DNA of 64,000 nucleotides from Marinomonas maritima (GCF_024435075.2 NZ_JAMZEG020000001.1:992001-1056000), one strand, 5' to 3'. Counted from the first letter of the stretch, positions 44,295 through 53,782 are shown. Notes: generated by a model from the letters alone, not told the origin. Numbers and translations are program-made.

Positions 44295-44852
44295 ATGGAA
44301 GTTCGGCCATCATACCGATACTCATTTTCTAGCTCAAGCCTACAACTTAGTGTGCCATTACTTAAGTTGAATTTGCTATGGGAAAGAGAAAGTCTAAAGA
44401 TGTTTGGACGTGACGTATTGGTGCCAAGGCAAGTCGCGTTTATTGCCGACGAGGGCATATGTTATCGCTATACAGGTAAGGACCATCATGGTGAGGGTTG
44501 GCCTGATTGGCTATTGCTTGCAAAAAAAGAGGCCGAGAAACTGGCTAACCAATCTTTTAATTCTGTACTGCTGAACTGGTATCAACATGGTGAAGAGTAT
44601 ATGGGGTGGCATTCAGATGATGAGAAACAGCTAGGCCCAGCGCCCGTTGTGGCTATGTTGAGTTTTGGCGTGAAGAGACCCTTCGTGTTTCGTTTAAAGG
44701 AAAATCATAAGGTTAAACACAGTGTGGAGGTAGAAGACGGAAGCTGGCTAATTATGTCCTCTTCTACGCAAGTACTATGGCAACACTCATTGCCTGTAAG
44801 AAAGAAAATTAAAGAGGAGCGAATCAGTTTAACGTTTCGCCTCTTACTTTAA
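44295..44852 (+). CDS. alkB: AlkB-type alpha-ketoglutarate-dependent dioxygenase
   Basis: About 185 residues of the Fe(II)/2-oxoglutarate oxygenase family that removes alkyl damage from nucleic acids. Iron ligands are H and D in MGWHSDDEKQLG and H in LWQHSLPV; the 2-oxoglutarate arginines are in RISLTFR. LFGREV-like KMFGRDVLVPR and NSVLLNWYQHGEEYMGWH are also typical. The ATG at 44295 is the likely start; a TTG at 44271 and GTG at 44283 are in frame. It is closer to the AlkB homologs of human ALKBH2/3 type than to E. coli AlkB. Confidence 0.9.
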   Translation: MEVRPSYRYSFSSSSLQLSVPLLKLNLLWERESLKMFGRDVLVPRQVAFIADEGICYRYTGKDHHGEGWPDWLLLAKKEAEKLANQSFNSVLLNWYQHGEEYMGWHSDDEKQLGPAPVVAMLSFGVKRPFVFRLKENHKVKHSVEVEDGSWLIMSSSTQVLWQHSLPVRKKIKEERISLTFRLLL

Positions 44853-44891
44853 TGATCTACTTGGAGATTTCATGTGTGTGGTGCGTTTAAT

Positions 44892-45533
44892 TTAAGGTGC
44901 TTTGCGGACTTTAATCCATTGATCGCTGTCTAGTATAAAACAAATTCGATCATGCAGGCGGCTTGGTCGGCCTTGCCAAAACTCAATAAATTTAGGCTTC
45001 AGTACATAGCCCCCCCAGTTTTCTGGGCAAGGTATGTCTTGCTCATTGAAGGCTTGTTCTTCTGCATTAAACGCTTTTTGTAACACGTCTCGATTTTCGA
45101 TGACGGCGCTTTGTTTTGAGGTTCGAGCGGCGAGTTGGCTGCCGCGCGGACGACTGGCGAAATAGGTTTCAGATATTTCCCGAGAAACTTTTTCGATGGT
45201 GCCTTCGACACGAATTTGGCGAGAGAGTGCAGGCCAAAAAAAAGTCATGCAGGCTTTATTGTTGTTAGCCAGCTGTTGTGCTTTTTCACTGTCGTAGTTA
45301 GTAAAAAAAGAAAAGCCGAATTCGTTTCTTTGTTTTAACAAAACCACACGAGAATGAGGCCAACCATCGGCATCGACTGAGCTAAATACCATCGAGGTAG
45401 GGTCGTCAGGACAGACTTCAATGGCTTTTTCGAGCCAAGTATCAAATAGAGCAAGTGGGTCGTTGCCTGATTGCTCTTCTAGAAGATCGTCGAATTGATA
45501 GTCACGACGAATAGAGTGAAGATCTCTGTTCAT
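44892..45533 (-). CDS. pdxH: Pyridoxamine 5'-phosphate oxidase
   Basis: 213 residues, the usual size. It oxidises pyridoxine or pyridoxamine 5'-phosphate to pyridoxal 5'-phosphate with FMN. Motifs: MVFSSVDADGWPHSRVVLLK, FFTNYDSEKAQQL, YFASRPRGSQLAARTSKQS and the C-terminal EFWQGRPSRLHDRICF. It follows coq7 by two bases and probably shares its transcript. Confidence 0.96.
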   Translation of the reverse strand: MNRDLHSIRRDYQFDDLLEEQSGNDPLALFDTWLEKAIEVCPDDPTSMVFSSVDADGWPHSRVVLLKQRNEFGFSFFTNYDSEKAQQLANNNKACMTFFWPALSRQIRVEGTIEKVSREISETYFASRPRGSQLAARTSKQSAVIENRDVLQKAFNAEEQAFNEQDIPCPENWGGYVLKPKFIEFWQGRPSRLHDRICFILDSDQWIKVRKAP

Positions 45534-45535
45534 GA

Positions 45536-46168
45536 TTAAACTCGGTAAGTTGTTGTGGTCATGACTTTGGATACTTGGGTCATGATGGTCATAATCGGTC
45601 TTGGAAACTCGTAACCGCCAGCCTCTAGTGCCATGGCTTTATGCTTGGCTTCATCTATGTGCATTTGTGTCAATATTGCTTTGCTCTTTTCATCCAGTGA
45701 CGGCAGTGTCGCCATATGCTGTTGAAGGTGAATGCAGACCTGATCTTCAGTGGCGGCAACAAAGCCTAAGCTTAATTTATCACTAATGAGTCCAGCCCCA
45801 GCACCAATCACAAATGACGCACCATAAAATAATGGATTTAAAATGCTGGGCTTGCTACCAAGCTCATAAAGACGTTGCTCACACCAAACAAGGTGATCTA
45901 TTTCTTCGTCAGCCGCGTGTTCCATTTCTTTGCGAACTGTGGCCAGTTTTGCCGTAGTGGCTTGTCCTGCGTATAGCGCTTGAGCACACACTTCACCAGT
46001 ATGGTTAATTCTCATTAGACCTGATGAATGCTTACGTTCATCCTGATTCAGTTCCGCTTCATCAACCTGATTTGCAGGAGAAGGTCGTTTTGCCTGTGCT
46101 GCGTGTGGAACCAGTGTTTGCAGTGCGCGGTCAAAATGTAATACGGCTTTGTCTAGAAAAGAGATCAT
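45536..46168 (-). CDS. coq7: Coq7-type ubiquinone hydroxylase
   Basis: 210 residues of the diiron hydroxylase that adds the C6 hydroxyl in ubiquinone synthesis, replacing UbiF in many marine gammaproteobacteria. Diiron ligands: E in RINHTGEVCAQALYAG, EEIDHLVWCEQRL (ExxH) and ATEDQVCIHLQ and DEAKHKAMAL (ExxH). It is peripheral to the membrane. It lies between the HIT-protein gene and pdxH in one direction with gaps of 15 and 2 bases. Confidence 0.96.
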   Translation of the reverse strand: MISFLDKAVLHFDRALQTLVPHAAQAKRPSPANQVDEAELNQDERKHSSGLMRINHTGEVCAQALYAGQATTAKLATVRKEMEHAADEEIDHLVWCEQRLYELGSKPSILNPLFYGASFVIGAGAGLISDKLSLGFVAATEDQVCIHLQQHMATLPSLDEKSKAILTQMHIDEAKHKAMALEAGGYEFPRPIMTIMTQVSKVMTTTTYRV

Positions 46169-46183
46169 CTTACTTCCTCTTAA

Positions 46184-46525
46184 TTAACCTGGAGGCCATG
46201 TCATCACCCGGCCACCTAATACATGCATGTGAATATGGTAGACAGTTTGTCCACCCATTTCGTTGCAGTTCATCGCAACACGATAGCCGGCGTCACTGAT
46301 GCCTTTTTGTTTCGCAATTTTTGCTGCAGTAATCTGTAGCTTGCCAACGACAGGCGCATCGTCATCTGTTAAATCGTTTAGCGTACTAATATGACGCTTA
46401 GGAATGACCAGAAAATGGCTTGGTGCTTGCGGCATAATATCTTCGAAGGCAATAACATCGTCGTCTTCATATAAAATTTTTGCTGGAATGTCGCCACTCA
46501 CTATTTTGCAAAATAAACAGTCCAT
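46184..46525 (-). CDS. hinT: HIT-family nucleotide-binding protein, HinT-like
   Basis: 113 residues. The histidine triad HIHMHVLGG is present, preceded by the N-terminal CLFCKIVSGDIPAKILYEDD. HinT-type proteins hydrolyse adenosine phosphoramidates, including aminoacyl-adenylate leftovers. It is the first of a likely operon with coq7 and pdxH. Confidence 0.95.
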   Translation of the reverse strand: MDCLFCKIVSGDIPAKILYEDDDVIAFEDIMPQAPSHFLVIPKRHISTLNDLTDDDAPVVGKLQITAAKIAKQKGISDAGYRVAMNCNEMGGQTVYHIHMHVLGGRVMTWPPG

Positions 46526-46569
46526 ACCGTCTCCTTTCGTTTGTATTATTCAAGGTTAGTGGTTTCGCT

Positions 46570-48867
46570 TCAAGGTGTTTTGCGCAAAGGCTTGACCCGA
46601 GACAATGATGCGTTCTTTAATCTGTCTCCCTTCTGTATTAAGCGTAAAAGCATTTGTTCAAGCTGGCTTTCTAATTCAGAGCAAGCTAGCAATTCATTAA
46701 AGCCAAGTTTTTTTGCATAATCGAGCGACATTTTAACATTGTTGCTGATCAGTAGGCACTGATCTTCATAGCGCATTAAAGGAATAAGTCTTTGCTGAGT
46801 AACATGAGGAATGTTCCCCCCGTTATCAAATATCAAAATAATGGAACCAGCCTCTCTTTTTTCAGGCAGTCCCAAATGCTCTAATAAACTTTCTAGGGTA
46901 ACAAAATGCTCTATTCGGTTGGCGTGGCTCTGTAGCAGCGTAAGGGCTTTTTGAAGGTCATTGTCTTCTTGACCAAATAGTATGATATCAAGCTGATTTT
47001 GCTGAATGAAATGGTTGTTTAAGGGGCGAATGTGCGCGCGAATAGGTATTTGGATATTTATGGTACGCGTAAGGCCTCCTTCAGATAAATGCATTTCTCC
47101 CTTTAAATGCTGTATTAGGTGTGTGATGTAGTGTATTCCAAGATCGAAGCTTGTGGTGTTCGCGTACACTCGCGCAGGAAGCGGGTAGCAACTGAGTTCT
47201 AATAAAGTAATGCCCTCTCGGTTTACTTCGTGACGTGTAATGTTGATGGTGAGAGTTTGGTCTGTGAAGTGTTTGAATTCTTGCGCGAGGCTTTCAATTA
47301 GGTGCTGTAAGATGGGAGCGTTGCGTAATATTTCAACTTGATCTGTCTTGTACGTATTTAGGTCTATTAAAGTGTTGTCTTGGTCTAAGCGTTGCACATT
47401 ATTATAAGCATTGTCTATTAACTGACTTAGTAGTAATGGCGCGGCTTGCTCGGGTGGGGTGCTTTCCTTTATATCATTTAATAGCTCAATTCGTTCTATC
47501 AGATTTTTTAGGTTGTTATTGGCCGTCATGCTGCTGTTAAGAAAAAGCTTGGTGTCGTTGGATGTCGCTGCTTGCTCAAGATGAGAAAGCCCACCTCCAA
47601 TAATATTGATTTGGCGGCGTAGGCGACTAGAAAGATCCGACAAAAGATCTGTCATTTCTGTTTGTGAGTGCTTTGTTTTTTTTGCAAGTCTTTGTAGCGA
47701 TGGTGTTGTTTGCGCAATCATACCGGTGAAATGAATCATGGCTTCGATAATGATGGTAACGGTTAAACCCCATTGAAATAATGTTGCGCTTGGAATGATG
47801 CCATAGACTGACATGAGCCAAGCAAAATGACCTGTAAGCAGTGTCAGTCGAGCCACCAGATAATATCCAGAAAAGGGAACGCTTTTGATGAAGGCAACAA
47901 TGGCGTGTACGGTTAGCATGACAAGTGTGCTAACGATCAAAAAAGAGAGGGCCATGACATTAATTTTTTCTGGTGAAATAGTAAAAATAATGGCGCATAA
48001 AGCCGCAATGGCACCGATAGTGATTAATACCTTATCCATTTTTGGTAGATGTTCTTTGGTGTCAAGATAAAGTCTGGAAAAGAAGGCAATCGCGCATAAG
48101 CAGGACAGTGCTGCTAAGTTGTATATCCGTTCTTGAACATTGATTTGATTAGGAAACAGTTGCGATACTTGATCGTGAAGGGTTAGGTGTAAAGTAGCGA
48201 TACCAAGCAAAAATACACCATATATAAGATACATAGAGCGTGATGTTTTTATGAAAAAGAACACATTGCAAACAAATAACGCCAGTAATATTCCAATCAA
48301 AACTCCAGTGAAAGTCAGATTTTTTTGATTATCTAGACTCATGTTCGAGAGCGTTTTTAATTCTATTTCAGCATTGATGGGCAAATAAGATGATAGCCTT
48401 AGATACAAGGTGAAAACTGGTGGTGTGTTGGTTGGAATAGGAAAAACATAATTTGGTGTTTGGATTTTTCTATTCTTATAAGGTCGTGCGCCACCCAGTT
48501 CGGCTTGAACCTGACTTTCGTATAAATTAGGCAGATAAATGTCTAGGTATTGTAGTCGAGGAGAATTTACTTCCAGTAATACTGGTGTATTGCTGGTGGT
48601 TCGTATCGCAATATCTGTACGAATCCAAATATTTCCCTTTACCAGCCCAAACTGCAAATAATCACGATTAATAGGGCGAAATCGCTTGGCGTACTTGTCA
48701 GAGGCAATGTCACTAAAAGAAAGGGTTTGAGCGTTATCGATAAAATAAGAGCCACTGTGGCCAATATTGAACGCACTGTTTGTGTCATCAATAATGGCTA
48801 TGGTGTTTGCGCTCCATACTGTGTTGGAGATGCAGATAAAAAATAGTAAAATCAATCGATAAAGCAA
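46570..48867 (-). CDS. 7TM-DISM sensor with degenerate kinase and receiver-like domains
   Basis: 765 residues: signal peptide (cleavage after TVWSA), 7TMR-DISMED2 extracellular domain (about 30-165, with IWIRTDIAIR and PVLLEVNSPRLQYLDIYLP), seven-span 7TM-DISM block (about 185-390), then a coiled/dimerisation-like region, an ATPase-like region and a receiver-like C-terminus (LDIILFGQEDN, IILIFDNGG). In place of the kinase phosphoacceptor box SHELRTPLN the chain reads LSSRLRRQINII, so the histidine is absent; the N and G boxes of the ATPase are not recognisable. It is likely a pseudokinase that signals by binding. Single gene. Confidence 0.8.
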   Translation of the reverse strand: MLYRLILLFFICISNTVWSANTIAIIDDTNSAFNIGHSGSYFIDNAQTLSFSDIASDKYAKRFRPINRDYLQFGLVKGNIWIRTDIAIRTTSNTPVLLEVNSPRLQYLDIYLPNLYESQVQAELGGARPYKNRKIQTPNYVFPIPTNTPPVFTLYLRLSSYLPINAEIELKTLSNMSLDNQKNLTFTGVLIGILLALFVCNVFFFIKTSRSMYLIYGVFLLGIATLHLTLHDQVSQLFPNQINVQERIYNLAALSCLCAIAFFSRLYLDTKEHLPKMDKVLITIGAIAALCAIIFTISPEKINVMALSFLIVSTLVMLTVHAIVAFIKSVPFSGYYLVARLTLLTGHFAWLMSVYGIIPSATLFQWGLTVTIIIEAMIHFTGMIAQTTPSLQRLAKKTKHSQTEMTDLLSDLSSRLRRQINIIGGGLSHLEQAATSNDTKLFLNSSMTANNNLKNLIERIELLNDIKESTPPEQAAPLLLSQLIDNAYNNVQRLDQDNTLIDLNTYKTDQVEILRNAPILQHLIESLAQEFKHFTDQTLTINITRHEVNREGITLLELSCYPLPARVYANTTSFDLGIHYITHLIQHLKGEMHLSEGGLTRTINIQIPIRAHIRPLNNHFIQQNQLDIILFGQEDNDLQKALTLLQSHANRIEHFVTLESLLEHLGLPEKREAGSIILIFDNGGNIPHVTQQRLIPLMRYEDQCLLISNNVKMSLDYAKKLGFNELLACSELESQLEQMLLRLIQKGDRLKNASLSRVKPLRKTP

Positions 48868-48925
48868 AACACTAGCCCAAACTTATTATATAAAGGCTAT
48901 CATTATTAACTAGATAGGGGATCGA

Positions 48926-49177
48926 ATGCTATATCCAATTTTGGTGGAGTATTATGTTTGGTTTAGCTTGCTGCTGTTAGGCGTCACTTGGTTCGCAAGA
49001 CAAGCGAAGCCGACAACGCGCACGAACCTCATGTATGGCTATGGAATGATTGCGGTTCTGGGTTTTTTACTGGGCTTGGATTGGGTTGCTGGTATTATCT
49101 TTGGGCTGATAGTGTTGGAAGCAGGACGCGTGTTTAAAGCCTGGCTAGACAAAAAAGAGTCTCAGTTGAAAAAATAA
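48926..49177 (+). CDS. Small membrane protein, unknown function
   Basis: 83 residues with two or three hydrophobic segments (about 5-23 YVWFSLLLLGVTWF, 37-62 YGMIAVLGFLLGLDWVAGIIFGLIVL) and a basic, charged C-terminus. The family is not recognised. A start ATG at 48926 follows GATAGGGGATCG. It is divergent from the pseudokinase gene, with 58 bases between, and closed by a perfect bidirectional terminator. Confidence 0.7.
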   Translation: MLYPILVEYYVWFSLLLLGVTWFARQAKPTTRTNLMYGYGMIAVLGFLLGLDWVAGIIFGLIVLEAGRVFKAWLDKKESQLKK

Positions 49178-49197
49178 ATCTAATGAAAGTATTGGAT

Positions 49198-49229
49198 GTA
49201 AAAAAGGCCTCAATTGAGGCCTTTTTTAC
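49198..49229. terminator. Perfect palindromic bidirectional terminator
   Basis: A 32-base perfect palindrome centred on CTCAATTGAG, with A and T runs outside. It separates the small membrane protein gene from convergent purD. Confidence 0.95.
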
Positions 49230-49256
49230 ATTAGAGCGCGGAGATCTAAATCTGGA

Positions 49257-50543
49257 TTATTTTTGCTCGCGAGTAATAGCGCGGTGGCCAATGTCTGTGC
49301 GGAAATACACTTTGTTCCAAGATATCTTATTAACAACGTCGTATGCACCCGCTTGGGCTTCTGCAACGGTGTCGCCAAGTGAAACAGCGCAAAGCACACG
49401 GCCGCCATTTGTTACGACCTTGCCGTCTTTCATTGTCGTACCCGCTTGAAATACTTTTTGATGAGCCGGCAGTGCGGCATCATAACCTGTGATGACATCG
49501 CCTTTTGGGTAATCGGCAGGATAACCGCCAGCCGCAAGAACAACGCCTAAGCTTGCACGAGGGTCCCAATCGGCTTTGACCGTGTCTAGCTTGCCATTGA
49601 TCGCCGCCAAACACATTTGAGCCAAATCAGAACGCAAACGCATCATGATAGGTTGTGTTTCTGGATCGCCAAAACGACAGTTGTATTCCAGTGTCTTTGG
49701 TGTGCCATCTGCCGCAATCATTACGCCAGCGTATAAGAAACCACGGTAGCGATTGCCTTCCGCGTTCATGCCTCTTACTGTTGGCATAATCACTTCGCTC
49801 ATGATGCGATCATGAATTTCTGGTGTAACAACTGGAGCTGGAGAGTAAGCGCCCATGCCGCCAGTGTTTGGGCCTAAATCGCCATTGTCACGCGCTTTAT
49901 GATCTTGGCTGGTGGCCATTGGCAGAACAGTTTCGCCATCAACCATGCAAATGAAGCTGGCTTCTTCGCCGGTTAAAAATTCTTCGATAACCACACGGCT
50001 GCCTGCATCGCCAAAGGCATTGCCTTGTAGCATGTCTTCAACGGCTTCGATTGCTTCGGCTTCTGTTTGCGCCAAAATAACGCCTTTGCCAGCGGCTAAG
50101 CCATCGGCTTTTACAACGATTGGCGCGCCTTGCTGTTTGATGTAAGCCACAGCTGGCGCAATTTCAGTGAAGTTTCCGTACGCCGCTGTTGGGATGTTGT
50201 GACGTGCTAAGAAGTCTTTGGTGAAGGCTTTAGAGCCTTCCAGTTGCGCTGCGGCAGCGGTTGGGCCAAAGATTGCTAAGCCTTCCTTTTCAAACGCATC
50301 GACAACACCGATAACCAACGGTGCTTCAGGACCAACAATGGTTAGATCGATGGCTTCTTTTTTAGCAAATGCCACGAGCGCGTCAATGTCGGTCACACCG
50401 ATATTGACGTTTTCTACTTTGTTTTCCATTGCTGAGCCAGCATTACCTGGCGCAACAAAAATCTTTTCTACTTGGCTTGATTCTGCCGTCTTCCATGCCA
50501 AAGCATGTTCACGACCGCCATTACCAATAATAAGAACTTTCAT
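49257..50543 (-). CDS. purD: Phosphoribosylamine-glycine ligase
   Basis: 428 residues of the GAR synthetase ATP-grasp enzyme, second step of purine synthesis. Motifs: MKVLIIGNGGREHALAWK, TIVGPEAPL, VVKADGLAAGKGV, GPNTGGMGAYSPAP and NCRFGDPETQ. The start at 50543 (MKVLIIG) is preferred because AAGGAT is correctly placed; the ATG nine bases earlier overlaps that site. It lies 51 bases after purH, as in many gammaproteobacteria. Confidence 0.97.
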   Translation of the reverse strand: MKVLIIGNGGREHALAWKTAESSQVEKIFVAPGNAGSAMENKVENVNIGVTDIDALVAFAKKEAIDLTIVGPEAPLVIGVVDAFEKEGLAIFGPTAAAAQLEGSKAFTKDFLARHNIPTAAYGNFTEIAPAVAYIKQQGAPIVVKADGLAAGKGVILAQTEAEAIEAVEDMLQGNAFGDAGSRVVIEEFLTGEEASFICMVDGETVLPMATSQDHKARDNGDLGPNTGGMGAYSPAPVVTPEIHDRIMSEVIMPTVRGMNAEGNRYRGFLYAGVMIAADGTPKTLEYNCRFGDPETQPIMMRLRSDLAQMCLAAINGKLDTVKADWDPRASLGVVLAAGGYPADYPKGDVITGYDAALPAHQKVFQAGTTMKDGKVVTNGGRVLCAVSLGDTVAEAQAGAYDVVNKISWNKVYFRTDIGHRAITREQK

Positions 50544-50594
50544 TCTGTTCATCCTTTATGGTCAATATTGTAGACGTTATTAATAACGACGCTA

Positions 50595-52172
50595 TTAGTG
50601 ACGGAAATGACGCATGCCAGTGAAGACCATTGCCATGCCAGCTTCGTCAGCGGCAGCAATAACTTCAGCATCGCGCATAGAGCCACCAGGCTGGATGACA
50701 GCTGTAATACCAGCTTGTGCTGCTGCGTCGATGCCGTCACGGAATGGAAAGAATGCATCAGAAGCCATCACAGAGCCCACGACTTCTAGGCTTTCGTCCG
50801 CGGCTTTAATACCTGCGATTTTTGCGCTGTAAACACGGCTCATTTGGCCTGCGCCTACACCAATAGTTTGCTCCGCTTTAGCGTAAACAATCGCGTTGGA
50901 TTTAACGAATTTAGCGACTTTCCAAGCGAACAGAAGATCTTTAAATTCTTCTTCGCTAGGTTGACGTTTAGAGACAATTTTAAGATCGTCTAGAGTAATA
51001 GTGCCGTCGTCACGGTCTTGAACCAACAAACCACCATTAACACGCTTGTAATCCAGCGCTGTTGATTTGTTTGCTGACCATTGGCCACACTCAAGTAGGC
51101 GAACGTTTTGTTTCGCGGCCACGATGTCTGCGGCCTCTTTGCTCACGCTTGGCGCAATGATGACTTCAACAAATTGACGATCAACAATGGCTTGCGCTGT
51201 TTTTGCATCCAATTCTTGGTTGAAGGCAATGATGCCTCCGAAGGCAGACGTTGGGTCTGTTTGGAAAGCAAGATCGTACGCTTCAAATTGAGACGCGGCC
51301 GTTGCAACACCACAAGGGTTAGCGTGCTTAACGATCACACAGGCTGGCTTGTCGAAGCTTTTTACACATTCAAGCGCCGCGTCAGTGTCAGCGATATTGT
51401 TGTAAGATAACGCTTTACCTTGAATTTGTTTTGCGGTGCTAATGGACGCTTCTTTTGGATTGGCTTCCACATAGAAAGCGGCTTTTTGATGAGGGTTTTC
51501 ACCGTAGCGCATTTCTTCTTGTTTGTTGAATTGTAAGTTGAATGTACGAGTGAAATCTTCGCTGCCACCTTCAACTTTTTTGCCTAGGAAGTTAGCAATC
51601 GCACCGTCGTAATGAGAAGTGTGCTCGAAGGCTTGTACGGCAAGATCAAAGCGTTGATCGTAAGTAAGGCCGCCATCTGCTTTTAACGAGGCTAATAAGC
51701 TGTCATAGCTTGCTGGTGAAACAACGATAGCCACGTCTTTGTGGTTTTTCGCCGCAGAGCGAACCATAGTAGGGCCGCCGATGTCGATGTTTTCAATCGC
51801 CATTGGAAGGTCGCAGTCTGGGCGTTCAATAGTTGCTTCGAATGGATATAGGTTAACTACAACCATATCAATTTCTTCAATGCCATGTTCTTTCATGATG
51901 GCGCCGTCGATGTCACGACGACCAAGAATGCCGCCGTGGACTTTTGGATGTAGTGTTTTTACGCGGCCATCCATCATTTCTGGGAAGCCTGTGTAGTCAG
52001 AAACTTCCGTTGCTTTAACATTGTTATCCAATAAAAGACGGTAAGTGCCGCCAGTAGATAGGATTTCAACGCCTTGAGCGGTTAGTTCACGCGCGAATTC
52101 GACAATGCCTGTTTTGTCGGAAACACTGATTAACGCTCGCTTGATTGGAGTCACTGCTTTTTGATTTGCCAT
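50595..52172 (-). CDS. purH: Bifunctional AICAR transformylase/IMP cyclohydrolase
   Basis: 525 residues. The N-terminal IMP cyclohydrolase domain (about 10-195) has ALISVSDKTGIVEFA and MDGRVKTLHPKVHGGIL; the C-terminal transformylase domain has VIVKHANPCGVA, SNAIVYAK and the final PGGSMRDAEVIAAADEAG. It does the last two steps of IMP synthesis. The start MANQKAV at 52172 is chosen over the nearby MMANQK (52175) and GTG (52184) by spacing to GAGAA. It follows fis after a strong terminator, so it has its own promoter. Confidence 0.96.
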   Translation of the reverse strand: MANQKAVTPIKRALISVSDKTGIVEFARELTAQGVEILSTGGTYRLLLDNNVKATEVSDYTGFPEMMDGRVKTLHPKVHGGILGRRDIDGAIMKEHGIEEIDMVVVNLYPFEATIERPDCDLPMAIENIDIGGPTMVRSAAKNHKDVAIVVSPASYDSLLASLKADGGLTYDQRFDLAVQAFEHTSHYDGAIANFLGKKVEGGSEDFTRTFNLQFNKQEEMRYGENPHQKAAFYVEANPKEASISTAKQIQGKALSYNNIADTDAALECVKSFDKPACVIVKHANPCGVATAASQFEAYDLAFQTDPTSAFGGIIAFNQELDAKTAQAIVDRQFVEVIIAPSVSKEAADIVAAKQNVRLLECGQWSANKSTALDYKRVNGGLLVQDRDDGTITLDDLKIVSKRQPSEEEFKDLLFAWKVAKFVKSNAIVYAKAEQTIGVGAGQMSRVYSAKIAGIKAADESLEVVGSVMASDAFFPFRDGIDAAAQAGITAVIQPGGSMRDAEVIAAADEAGMAMVFTGMRHFRH

Positions 52173-52224
52173 CATGGTTCTCACAATTAATTAACACTAA
52201 ATAAACAAGGGGAAGGTAATACGA

Positions 52225-52252
52225 AAAAAAGGGCGAATTCGCCCTTTTTTTC
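52225..52252. terminator. Terminator after fis
   Basis: A 28-base perfect palindrome centred on GCGAATTCGC with seven T residues on one side and seven A on the other. Confidence 0.94.
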
Positions 52253-52259
52253 TTTGTGC

Positions 52260-52583
52260 TTATAGCATGCCGTATTGCTTCAACTTCTTGCGAAGTGTTC
52301 CTCGGTTTAAACCGAGGATAGTGGATGCTTTTGTTTGGTTATCCTTTGTGTAGTTCATGACAGACTCTAGCAAAGGCGCCTCAACCTCCGCTAAGACTAA
52401 CTGATATAAGTCTGTTATTGGCTGCCCATCAAGATGAGCGAAATAGTTTTGCAATGCTTTTTCAACGTTGTCACGTAGTGTTTGTGACTGCTCTGAAGAA
52501 GCGGCTTGAAACGTATGAGTATGAGTTTGTTCTACCACAGAATGACCTTCTATTTTTAAAGCTAACCATTTATTAATGCGCAT
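52260..52583 (-). CDS. fis: DNA-binding protein Fis
   Basis: 107 residues; the C-terminal helix-turn-helix NQTKASTILGLNRGTLRKKLKQYGM is nearly the classical Fis sequence, and the dimer core LESVMNYTKDNQ precedes it. Fis bends DNA and controls rRNA, replication and recombination. It is slightly longer than E. coli Fis (98) because of the N-terminus. The gene follows dusB by 74 bases, the usual pair. Confidence 0.96.
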   Translation of the reverse strand: MRINKWLALKIEGHSVVEQTHTHTFQAASSEQSQTLRDNVEKALQNYFAHLDGQPITDLYQLVLAEVEAPLLESVMNYTKDNQTKASTILGLNRGTLRKKLKQYGML

Positions 52584-52651
52584 TGATCATCATAGAGGAA
52601 GAGGGATCTAAGTCTTCTTTTTTGATGTTCAGTACATTAAGTGTAAGGTTC

Positions 52652-52669
52652 GTTTGTCTACAGACAAAC
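52652..52669. repeat. Inverted repeat across the dusB stop codon
   Basis: GTTTGTCT and AGACAAAC flank AC; it could fold in the dusB-fis message and affect fis. Confidence 0.55.
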
Positions 52670-53626
52670 AAAGAACTCTTCCAATTTATCAATCTGCTCT
52701 TGCGTATTATCAATACGATTAAACAGGCTGCGAAATTGTGTTTTATCCGCTAACGTTTGCAAGTACCAACCAACATGCTTGCGAGCAATGCGCACACCTA
52801 AATAATCACCATAAAATTGGTGTAAAGCGTTTACATGGTTGATAACAAGCTGCCTTACCTCTGATAAAGACGGAGGCGCTAACAATTCATTTGTTTCTAA
52901 ATAGTGATTTATTTCACGAAAGATCCACGGTCTACCTTGAGCAGCGCGTCCGATCATTATGCCGTCTGCGTTTGTGTAATCTTTCACGAACTTTGCTGAT
53001 TCAGGGTCTTTGATATCCCCATTAGCAAAAATAGGAATGCTCAAGTGCCGTTTGATCTCAGCAATGGTGTCGTATTCAGCTGTTCCCTGAAACTTGCATT
53101 CTCGCGTTCTTCCATGAATGGCTAATGCTTGAATACCAATGTCTTCCGCCATTTTTGCAATTGTCAGACCGTTTTTTTGGTCTAGACTCCAGCCGGTGCG
53201 AATTTTTAGAGTGACAGGAACACTGACACTATTTACAACAGATTCCAGTATTTCACGAACAAGAGCTTCATCTTTAAGTAGCGCAGAGCCGGCGGCTTTA
53301 TTGCATACTTTTTTGGCGGGGCAGCCCATATTGATATCAATGATTTGCGCACCTAACTCAACATTTTGTTGAGCGGCTTCTGCCATCATTTTTGGGTCGC
53401 CACCAGCAATTTGAACGGATCTCGGCGAGACTTCCGCATCGTGAATTAAGCGATGGCGGCTTTTTGTCGAGTTCCACAGGCGAACATCAGACGTGACCAT
53501 TTCTGATACGACTAGACCTGCACCTTGATCATGGCAAAGTCGGCGAAAAGGCAAATCTGTTACACCAGCCATCGGCGCTAGAATAACGGGTTTGTCAACG
53601 CAATACGGGCCAATAGCAAATGCCAT
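52658..53626 (-). CDS. dusB: tRNA-dihydrouridine synthase B
   Basis: 322 residues of the FMN-dependent enzyme that reduces uridine in the tRNA D loop. Motifs: ILAPMAGVTDLPFRRLC, INMGCPAKKVCNKAAGSALL with the catalytic cysteine, AIHGRTRECKF and ANGDIKDPESAKF. DusB is the typical first gene of the fis operon, and this arrangement holds here. Confidence 0.97.
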   Translation of the reverse strand: MAFAIGPYCVDKPVILAPMAGVTDLPFRRLCHDQGAGLVVSEMVTSDVRLWNSTKSRHRLIHDAEVSPRSVQIAGGDPKMMAEAAQQNVELGAQIIDINMGCPAKKVCNKAAGSALLKDEALVREILESVVNSVSVPVTLKIRTGWSLDQKNGLTIAKMAEDIGIQALAIHGRTRECKFQGTAEYDTIAEIKRHLSIPIFANGDIKDPESAKFVKDYTNADGIMIGRAAQGRPWIFREINHYLETNELLAPPSLSEVRQLVINHVNALHQFYGDYLGVRIARKHVGWYLQTLADKTQFRSLFNRIDNTQEQIDKLEEFFVCL

Positions 53627-53782
53627 GATGTTCCTGAATACTGGATTGAATGTTAAAGATCGTCGACAGCGTCGAGCGGGCGTGAATAATACCTAGGCAA
53701 TTGCTATTTTTGAAGTCTTGACAGACTGAAAATTGACTATTTTTTGTTCTTTTTTTGAGCTTAAGGGAGAAAACTCGAAAAA

